DNA of 7,750 bases, from the NCBI GenBank assembly GCA_937967755.1, contig CALBTA010000408.1, positions 1 to 7,750 of the forward strand, in the 5' to 3' direction. Shown in pieces: positions 1-5,819 of the stretch. The DNA is from an uncultured Planctomycetaceae bacterium. Lineage in GTDB: Bacteria; Planctomycetota; Planctomycetia; Pirellulales; Pirellulaceae. Both the position numbers and the translations under genes were made by a program. Each line of letters starts with the position of its first letter. Position 1 is the first letter of the stretch. The notes beneath the pieces are model-generated. The model saw only the letters and a program-made list of their open reading frames with translations. It searched no databases and had not been told where the DNA came from.

Positions 1-2
1 AC

Positions 3-3000
3 CCGCACCCATTCGTGACCCACCCGCGGCTGGATTTGTTAGTCGGTTCCACCAGCCCGCACAAACTGCAAGTGATGGGCTGCACGGTTTGCCACGAAGG
101 GCAAGGCAGCGCGACCGAGTTCAAATGGGTTTCGCACTCGCCCAACACGCAAAAGCAACGGGATGAGTGGCGGAAGGAATATGGCTGGTTCGACAACCAC
201 CATTGGATTTACACGATGTTCCCCAAGCGGTTCGACGAATCGTCTTGCCTGAAATGTCACCACAATGTGACCGAGCTTGAGCCGAGCGAGCGATACCCCG
301 AGCCACCCGCGCCGCAATTGATGTCGGGCTACAACACGGTGCGCCGCTATGGCTGTTTCGGCTGCCACGAGATCGTCGGCTACGACGGGCCGGACAAGCG
401 GATTGGGCCTGATATGCGTTTGGAGCCGAATTACTTCGCCGCCGGTGCGCAACTCGTCCACATGAGCGCGCCGCGGATTCCAGAGTTGGAGAAAGAACTG
501 CCTGAGTTGAAATCAACGGTCGAAACCCGGCAGCAGGAGCAGACGGCCGCGCAGACCAAGGTCGACGAGGCGAGCGCCGCCGTGGCTGAGGTTCAGGCGG
601 AACTGAAAGCGCTCCGCACGCCCGAAGAGGAAGGCACCGAGCCCAGCGAAGAAGAGATCGCCGCGACCGAAGAGCGGCTGAAGACCGCGCAAGGCGTGTT
701 GGAAACAGCCAACGCGGAGCTCGATGCCCGCCAGGAAGCGACTCTGCTGGCGGAAGCGGAATTGGCAATGTACGAGGCCCGCATCGCCACACTGAAAGCC
801 GCCATCGAACGCGGCAACCGCCTGGCCGACGCGCCTGAGGACGACGACAACCGCCGCCGGTTGCTGGAGATGATCACCGACGACCAGCAAGGGCTGAAGA
901 AATTCAACGACGCGGTCGCCGCCGGCGAAGAGGTGGATCTGGATTTCGTTCCCGCCTTCACGCCGGAGATCTACAACACGGCAATGGTTCTCAAGGACGA
1001 CGAGATGCCGGGCAAGTTCCGCAAGGTTGGGCCGAGCCTGCGCTACGTCAAAACGAAGCTCGACGACGCGTTCCTGGACGACTGGATTCGTGAGCCGAAG
1101 CACTTCCGCCCCTCATCGCGGATGCCGCAGTTCTTTCGCCTGTTTGATCACATCCAAGGTGAAAGCACTGATCCCGAACTGCGCAAAAAGCAAACGGCTG
1201 AAATGCGTCACCACACGGCCGACCTGGAAGACATTGAGATCCAAGGCATCCGGACTTATCTGCAAGAGTACAGCCAAGATTTCCAGCCGGTCGAAGGGGG
1301 CGATGAGGTAATCGCCCAGGCGAAGCAGCCTGGCGACGCCGCCCGCGGTAAGGTGCTGTTTGAAATCGGCGGCTGTCTGGCTTGCCACAGCAACGACGAC
1401 TTCCCCAATCAGGGTGATCAAGGGCCCGATTTGACCGGGCTGGGTTCCAAGCTGACAGGTGAAGCCGGCCGGGCATGGCTGTACGGCTGGATCCAAAACC
1501 CGAAGCGCTACCACGCGCGGACGAAGATGCCGATCGTGCCGCTAAAGGCACTAGACGAAGGTCAGCCCGACGCGCAGCCATCGGACCCGATTGCTGATGT
1601 CGTGGAATATTTGCTGGAAGACAAGACCGACTGGAAGTCGCACTACGCTGACGCGGAAATTGACAGCGATCGGCTCGACGAGCTCTCGTTGATGCACCTT
1701 GAAAAGGCGTTCAGCAAGTCGTTCGCTAGGCGGTACCTGCAAAACGGCATCCCCGAAGAGCGGCGCAGCACGCTCAAAGGGGCCGAGGTCGAACTGCTAA
1801 TGGCTGAGGAACTGGTCACCGCAGGCGAAGAGCTTTCGCAAAAACAAAAGCTGCTCTACATCGGCAACAAGTCAATCTCGAAATACGGCTGCTATGCCTG
1901 CCACGACATCCCAGGATTCGAAGGGGCCAAGCCGATTGGTACCGCACTGTCTGACTGGGGGCGCAAAGACCCATCGAAGTTGGCGTTCGAGCACATCAAT
2001 CATTACGTTGGCCATGGGGCACATGGTCATGGCGGTCATGGAAACGGCGGCCATGGGCATGATGACGAACATGAAGATGATGAAGGGCACGAAGAAGAGC
2101 ATACCGCGCACGATGACCATCATGCCGATCCTGAGGACGAGGCGTACTATCACCATCAACTGCACCACCATAGCCGGACCGGTTTCATCCATCAGAAGCT
2201 TAAAGAGCCGCGGAGCTATGACTACGCGAAGCTGGCGAACAAACCTTACAACGACCGGCTGCGGATGCCGATGTTCCCGCTTGATCACGAGCAGCACGAA
2301 CAGGTGATAACCTTCGTGTTGGGACTGGTCGCGGATCCACCGGCCGAGAAGTTCGTCTACCAACCGACGCCGCGCCAAGAGGCGATCAACGAAGGCCGCA
2401 AGGTGCTCGACAAATTCAATTGCGCCGGTTGCCACGAGTTGGAGCGCGAGGAGTGGACCATCACGTATCCCGAGAACTGGGATCGGCTATCGCCGCCGGG
2501 CGAGCCAACGACGTACCCGTTCCTGATTCCGCATGTCTCGCAAGCGGAAATCAACGCTTCGACCGATGTCTCCCGCAGCGGCCGGCTGACGGGCGTGTTG
2601 TCCGGGCGTGTGAAGCGGGGCAGCCGAGGAGACCTTGATATCTCGGCCTACGATCCGCTGGATGAAGATTATCTGCCACTGGAAGAACTTGAAGAGGACG
2701 AGTACGCGGTCGACGCACTGGCTTACCGCTTCGAACTGTACGAACCGGCGATACTCTCTGGGCGGCTCTACATGCCCAAAGAATCGCTTCCGATCATTCC
2801 GCTAAACATGATCAAACGCCGGCAAGCCCGCCGCGGGGGAGATCTTGCAACTTATCTGATGCCGCGTGTGGTGAAGTACACCACCAGCGCCAACCAAAGC
2901 AAAGGCGAAGAAGCCTGGGGCTGGGTTCCGCCGTCATTGGTGGGCCAAGGCCGGAAGACGAATCCGGATTGGCTGCACTCGTTCCTGCTCGATCCGCACC

Positions 3001-3734
3001 CGATTCGTCCGGCAGCGATGTTGAACATGCCGAAGTTCAATATGTCAGCCGGCGACGCGACCAAATTGGTGAATTACTTCTCGGCGAAAGATGGTGCCGA
3101 GTACCCGTATCAGTTCGACGCGCGGAAACGCAGTGCCCACCTGGAAGAAGCGGCCAGCCAGTATCGGCAGGCGTATGAGCAAGTCGCGGCGGATCGCAAG
3201 GAACTGTTCAGCGGCGACCGGTTCGACGACATCATGAAAATCGTCACTTCGCAGGCGGGCTGCGTGAAGTGCCACAACGTAGGTGACTATATTTCCACGA
3301 ACGACCCGCGGGCCAAAGGCCCCGATTTGTGGAATGTTCACCAACGCCTTCAGCCGAGCTACGTTCGCCGCTGGGTCGCCAAGCCGAATTACATTCTTCC
3401 CTACACGGCCATGCCGGAGTTGATTAAGTACAACCCCCACAATCCGCAGGAAGATGGATTCTTGGACGCCCGACCGGACGGTGGGTTGGCTCCTGTTTAC
3501 AACGGCAGCAGCACACAACAGTTGGATGCGATCGTCGACCTGTTGATGAATTTCGATCAGTACGCCGCCCGCCGGGCATCGTTTGCCGAATTGGTACCCG
3601 ATCCGCCCGCTGCTGCAGAAGGCGAAGATACCCCGGCTGGCGGGGGTGATGAACCGGCTGATGATTCGCCCGACCAACCCGAAGGAACACCGCCTGAGGG
3701 TGCTGCCGATGGAGACGGGGCATCAGCCGAGTAA
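3..3734 (+). CDS. Large multiheme c-type cytochrome, 5'-truncated by window edge
   Basis: This is an exported electron-transfer protein with covalently bound heme c. The frame is open to the window edge and no signal peptide is seen, so the GTG at 15 is not taken as the start and the true start lies upstream. Numbering from that GTG gives 1239 residues. CxxCH motifs are at residues 23-27, 78-82, 114-118, 454-458, 626-630, 803-807 and 1083-1087. The last five are followed by a Pro-rich segment ending in [K/R/N/A]MP, with candidate axial Met at 370, 505, 751, 1005 and 1133. In modules 3, 4 and 7 a Trp lies exactly 13 residues before that Met (W357, W492, W1120). The first two hemes have no such Met and may be bis-His. 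A coiled coil (about 155-265) and a His-rich stretch (663-719) interrupt heme modules, and residues 1190-1239 form an acidic Pro/Gly tail. The partner complex is not visible. The cytochrome assignment is firm, but the exact role is inferred. Confidence 0.93.
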   Translation, partial: PHPFVTHPRLDLLVGSTSPHKLQVMGCTVCHEGQGSATEFKWVSHSPNTQKQRDEWRKEYGWFDNHHWIYTMFPKRFDESSCLKCHHNVTELEPSERYPEPPAPQLMSGYNTVRRYGCFGCHEIVGYDGPDKRIGPDMRLEPNYFAAGAQLVHMSAPRIPELEKELPELKSTVETRQQEQTAAQTKVDEASAAVAEVQAELKALRTPEEEGTEPSEEEIAATEERLKTAQGVLETANAELDARQEATLLAEAELAMYEARIATLKAAIERGNRLADAPEDDDNRRRLLEMITDDQQGLKKFNDAVAAGEEVDLDFVPAFTPEIYNTAMVLKDDEMPGKFRKVGPSLRYVKTKLDDAFLDDWIREPKHFRPSSRMPQFFRLFDHIQGESTDPELRKKQTAEMRHHTADLEDIEIQGIRTYLQEYSQDFQPVEGGDEVIAQAKQPGDAARGKVLFEIGGCLACHSNDDFPNQGDQGPDLTGLGSKLTGEAGRAWLYGWIQNPKRYHARTKMPIVPLKALDEGQPDAQPSDPIADVVEYLLEDKTDWKSHYADAEIDSDRLDELSLMHLEKAFSKSFARRYLQNGIPEERRSTLKGAEVELLMAEELVTAGEELSQKQKLLYIGNKSISKYGCYACHDIPGFEGAKPIGTALSDWGRKDPSKLAFEHINHYVGHGAHGHGGHGNGGHGHDDEHEDDEGHEEEHTAHDDHHADPEDEAYYHHQLHHHSRTGFIHQKLKEPRSYDYAKLANKPYNDRLRMPMFPLDHEQHEQVITFVLGLVADPPAEKFVYQPTPRQEAINEGRKVLDKFNCAGCHELEREEWTITYPENWDRLSPPGEPTTYPFLIPHVSQAEINASTDVSRSGRLTGVLSGRVKRGSRGDLDISAYDPLDEDYLPLEELEEDEYAVDALAYRFELYEPAILSGRLYMPKESLPIIPLNMIKRRQARRGGDLATYLMPRVVKYTTSANQSKGEEAWGWVPPSLVGQGRKTNPDWLHSFLLDPHPIRPAAMLNMPKFNMSAGDATKLVNYFSAKDGAEYPYQFDARKRSAHLEEAASQYRQAYEQVAADRKELFSGDRFDDIMKIVTSQAGCVKCHNVGDYISTNDPRAKGPDLWNVHQRLQPSYVRRWVAKPNYILPYTAMPELIKYNPHNPQEDGFLDARPDGGLAPVYNGSSTQQLDAIVDLLMNFDQYAARRASFAELVPDPPAAAEGEDTPAGGGDEPADDSPDQPEGTPPEGAADGDGASAE
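477..809 (+). other. Coiled-coil insertion within heme module 3 of the large cytochrome
   Basis: Residues about 155-265 are dominated by Ala, Glu, Gln, Lys and Leu in helix-favouring order, with an acidic break near residues 199-215 (TPEEEGTEPSEEE). They read as two antiparallel helices, a helical hairpin. The stretch sits between the CFGCH heme motif (114-118) and the matching W357/M370 motif of the same module, so it interrupts a heme domain rather than linking two. It has no heme or metal motif. A spacer, oligomerisation or docking role is inference. Confidence 0.75.
2001..2171 (+). other. His/Asp/Glu-rich segment within heme module 5
   Basis: Residues 663-719 contain 18 His in 57 positions. 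The first part consists of Gly-His repeats (for example GHGAHGHGGHG), the middle is mixed with Asp and Glu, and the end is HHQLHHH. The segment lies between CYACH (626-630) and the axial Met candidate M751. Such sequences commonly bind Zn, Cu or Ni, and a periplasmic metal-binding or buffering role is inferred. The underlying DNA is a run of CAT/CAC/GGC/GAT-type codons in frame, so it is a translated low-complexity region and not a frameshift artefact. Confidence 0.85.
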
Positions 3735-3800
3735 GAGAAATGACTTTTGGGCAGACCAATGATTAGTTGTTGAAATTCGTAGCAAATGAAATGACAGGAG

Positions 3801-3830
3801 TTAGAGCGCAACTTTCCAGATGCGTATAAT
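3801..3830 (+). promoter_or_regulatory. Candidate sigma-70-type promoter upstream of the first cupredoxin gene
   Basis: A perfect TATAAT lies at 3825-3830. Eighteen bases upstream, TTAGAG (3801-3806) is only a 3/6 match to TTGACA, so the -35 is weak. Transcription would start near 3837, giving a leader of about 140 bases before the ATG at 3977. The rest of the 3735-3976 gap holds a small leader hairpin and no convincing terminator for the preceding cytochrome gene, so this promoter may add to read-through from upstream. Confidence 0.45.
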
Positions 3831-3889
3831 GTGGTAGTCGCTCAGGGGTTCCCTCTCGGGCGATCCTGCCTGTTGTTTCCCACCTACGC

Positions 3890-3910
3890 GTTCTCACGGA
3901 ATGAGAGAAC
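3890..3910 (+). promoter_or_regulatory. Hairpin in the predicted leader
   Basis: TCTCA (3892-3896) pairs with TGAGA (3902-3906) around the 5-base loop CGGAA. An alternative pairing is GTTCTC (3890-3895) with GAGAAC (3905-3910) around a 9-base loop. The two overlapping pairings are mutually exclusive, or can be joined by a two-base bulge. There is no U-tract, so it is not an intrinsic terminator. A role in mRNA stability or translation is only possible, and a chance hairpin of this size is also plausible. Confidence 0.3.
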
Positions 3911-3976
3911 ACCTTGACCCTGTCCGCTGGGCGGAGAATCGATTCACCCCCGCCGGGTAAGTTGGAGATTCATGTC

Positions 3977-4762
3977 ATGACGTACCGCCAATTGTTGTCG
4001 CTGACCATTTTCGCATCTCTCATTGCTGCTTCGTCGTTGGCATATGCCGGCGGCGGAAGTTTCAAAGGCAAGTTCGTCTACGGCGGCGATGCGCCCAAGG
4101 CCGAAGCCCTGAAGATCACTGCCGATGTTGCTGTTTGCGGCAAGCATGGGCTGACCGACGAAGGATTGGTTGTTGGCAAAGATGGCGGGTTGGCCAACGT
4201 TATATTGTTCCTCTATCTCAAGCGCGGAGACACCGTGAAAGTCGACCCGGCCTATGACGCGCTGAAGGAGATGCCGGTCACGATGATTAACGAAAAGTGC
4301 CGGTTCGAACCGCACGTTACTTTGCTGTGGACAGAACAGAAGCTGAAGGTTGGCAACAAAGACTCCGTGGGCCACAACACGAAGGTCAATTGTTTGACTA
4401 ACGACCCGATCAACCCATTGCTTCCCGCCAATGGAGAACTAGAAATCAAGTTTGACAAGTCGGAACGCCTCCCTTGCCAGGTCGGTTGCAATATTCACCC
4501 TTGGATGACCGGCTGGCTGGTGATTCGCGATAATCCCTATTTCGCAGTGACCGATGCCGAAGGGAACTTCGAGATCAAGAACATCCCCGCCGGTGACTGG
4601 CAATTTCAGGTTTGGCACGAGAAGGTTGGCTACGTCAGCGACGTGAAGATCGGCGGGCGTGATACCGAATGGTCTCGCGGCCGGGTTGACGTTTCGGTGA
4701 AGGAAGGGGGCGTTGTCGATCTTGGCAGTGTCACCGTTCCGGCGAAAGAGTTTGAAGACTAA
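3977..4762 (+). CDS. Secreted cupredoxin-like protein with amicyanin-type copper motif
   Basis: This is a predicted periplasmic copper protein of 261 residues. The ATG at 3977 is chosen because it directly precedes a classic signal peptide (MTYRQLLSLTIFASL..., Ala-Tyr-Ala cleavage after residue 24) and has GGAG at 3964-3967, nine bases upstream. The open frame extends to a TTG at 3914, but the extra residues would bury the signal peptide. The predicted type 1 copper ligands are H133 (in SVGHNTK) and C171, H174 and M177 in CNIHPWM. The C-x2-H-x2-M spacing is that of amicyanin rather than plastocyanin. The C-terminal part (from about residue 185, PYFAVTDAEGNFEI...) matches a carboxypeptidase-regulatory-like beta-sandwich ending in a VWHE motif. 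Proteins of this kind are often labelled 'methylamine utilization protein', but no mau gene is present here. An electron-shuttle role next to cytochromes is inferred; copper binding is predicted from ligands only. Confidence 0.88.
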   Translation: MTYRQLLSLTIFASLIAASSLAYAGGGSFKGKFVYGGDAPKAEALKITADVAVCGKHGLTDEGLVVGKDGGLANVILFLYLKRGDTVKVDPAYDALKEMPVTMINEKCRFEPHVTLLWTEQKLKVGNKDSVGHNTKVNCLTNDPINPLLPANGELEIKFDKSERLPCQVGCNIHPWMTGWLVIRDNPYFAVTDAEGNFEIKNIPAGDWQFQVWHEKVGYVSDVKIGGRDTEWSRGRVDVSVKEGGVVDLGSVTVPAKEFED

Positions 4763-4772
4763 GAATCAATTG

Positions 4773-4793
4773 GGGCGGGTCTGTCACCCGTCC
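4773..4793 (+). terminator. GC-rich hairpin after the first cupredoxin gene
   Basis: GGGCGGGT (4773-4780) pairs with ACCCGTCC (4786-4793) through a 5-base loop, CTGTC. This gives an 8-bp stem with one G-U pair. It begins 10 bases after the stop codon. No T-run follows, so if it acts it is more likely a stabiliser of the 3' end, an attenuator or a dispersed palindrome than a strong intrinsic terminator. Confidence 0.4.
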
Positions 4794-4816
4794 ATCGAAC
4801 TGAAAATGTCGGCTTG

Positions 4817-4840
4817 TGCGGACTCGGAGGTCCGTACTAC
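4817..4840 (-). repeat. REP-like palindrome with GTAG head
   Basis: Read on the minus strand this is GTAG, TA, then CGGAC, the loop CTCCGA, and GTCCG. A GTAG tetranucleotide at the foot of a short hairpin is the known signature of REP elements mobilised by TnpA-REP (RAYT) transposases. The same order, GTAG plus a dinucleotide plus a hairpin with a CTCCG core, recurs twice at 7117-7200 with a different stem. It lies just before the second cupredoxin gene and supports placing that gene's start at 4859 rather than at the upstream in-frame TTG (4814). No copy number can be obtained from the window. Confidence 0.45.
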
Positions 4841-4858
4841 GCCGCCCTCACTAGAACG

Positions 4859-5791
4859 ATGAAAACGATGTTACGACGGAGTGAATTGCTGGCCGGCGCG
4901 TTGCTCTTGGCGTCGTCGTTGTTTGCGGCTGGCTGCGGTCCAAACCTTCCCGCCGAGCGGCCTGTGGACCGAGAACTAGCTGAGCAAATTCGAGCCGATA
5001 TTTCCGAAGGAACAGGTGGACCCGCGGTCGCCGTCGCTCGTCCCGACCCGACCGGCTGGGCGACATTGAGCGGCAGCTTCAAGTTTGCCCCGGGCGATGC
5101 CAGCAAGTTCAGCAACCCGCCGGCGTTGGCGGTCAGCGGGGATGATGGCGCTTACTGCAACCGGGGCGGCGCCCCGAAGTCGCAGTCGCTGCTCGTGGAC
5201 GGCGAAGGCAACATCGCCAATGTGGTGATCTTCCTTGGCGATAATCTCAGCAAGGTGGAAAAGCCCGAACTCTGGATTCACCCTTCGGCAACCGGCAGTA
5301 CGGAACCAGTTACGTTCGACCAAAAGGCGTGTGTATTCCTCAGCCCGATTACGACGATGCAGGTGTCTCAGCCGCTGCACATCCTCAACAGCGACGGGGT
5401 CGGACACAATACGAAGCTGGAGAATGCAAACCCCATGAGCGAGATCCTTCCCCCGGGCGGAAAGATTACCTACGAGCACCGCAAGGAAGAGCGGCAGCCC
5501 TACGCCGTCTCTTGCAACATCCACCCGTGGATGAAGGCCTATATCCTGGTGCGCAACAATGGTTACTTCGCCCAAACCGATGAGCAGGGCAAGTTCAAGA
5601 TCGAAAACCTGCCAGCCGGCGTCGACCTGACCATGAAGGTGTGGCACGAAGCTGCCGGAGGGTTCCTGACCGATGTGACCGTAAACGGCGAGACGAAGAA
5701 ATGGCCGAAAAAGGGCTTCCCCGTGAAGCTAACCGCCGATGGCGAGATGAAGCTTGATGTGGTTCTCGATGCCGGCCCGTTTTCCAACTAG
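4859..5791 (+). CDS. Lipoprotein cupredoxin-like protein, paralogue of the preceding gene
   Basis: This is a predicted membrane-anchored copper protein of 310 residues. The ATG at 4859 (MKTMLRRSELL...) starts a lipoprotein signal with lipobox FAAGC and lipidated Cys at residue 26; a second in-frame ATG at 4868 is possible. No good Shine-Dalgarno site is seen. The predicted type 1 copper ligands are H183 (GVGHNTK), C219, H222 and M225 (CNIHPWM), followed by a regulatory-like beta-sandwich (GYFAQTDEQGKFKIENLPAG) and VWHE, as in its neighbour. The two proteins share these motifs in the same order but differ in the N-terminal half, which here is longer by a tether-like stretch (about 27-65). The stop at 5789-5791 is 28 bases before the next start, so co-transcription with the diheme cytochrome is likely. 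Function as a tethered electron carrier is inferred. Confidence 0.87.
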   Translation: MKTMLRRSELLAGALLLASSLFAAGCGPNLPAERPVDRELAEQIRADISEGTGGPAVAVARPDPTGWATLSGSFKFAPGDASKFSNPPALAVSGDDGAYCNRGGAPKSQSLLVDGEGNIANVVIFLGDNLSKVEKPELWIHPSATGSTEPVTFDQKACVFLSPITTMQVSQPLHILNSDGVGHNTKLENANPMSEILPPGGKITYEHRKEERQPYAVSCNIHPWMKAYILVRNNGYFAQTDEQGKFKIENLPAGVDLTMKVWHEAAGGFLTDVTVNGETKKWPKKGFPVKLTADGEMKLDVVLDAGPFSN

Positions 5792-5819
5792 CGAATCTTC
5801 AACTTTACAACCCTCGGAA

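Noticed and set aside
15..17. GTG as the true start of the large cytochrome
   Set aside because: The frame is open to the window edge with plausible protein sequence before it (HPFV), and no signal peptide follows, although a c-type cytochrome must be exported.
121..792. Long minus-strand frames opposite the large cytochrome
   Set aside because: They are Arg/Ser/Pro-rich antisense frames typical of GC-rich coding DNA, with no domain motif and full overlap with a certain gene.
2001..2090. Repetitive GGCCATGGG-like DNA considered as a tandem repeat or CRISPR-like array
   Set aside because: Units are irregular and in frame with Gly-His codons; there are no equal spacers, so it is protein low complexity.
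1894..2307. 137-residue plus-strand frame over the His-rich region, rich in Met and Thr
   Set aside because: It is a shifted-frame shadow of the His/Asp codon run of the large cytochrome; the long redox frame explains the DNA.
1872..2435. 187-residue minus-strand frame with hydrophobic stretches resembling membrane helices
   Set aside because: The hydrophobic residues arise from the antisense of His, Asp and Glu codons in the His-rich segment; there is no start signal or independent support.
3914..3976. Upstream TTG start for the first cupredoxin gene
   Set aside because: It would add 21 residues ahead of a clean signal peptide, and the ATG at 3977 has its own GGAG site.
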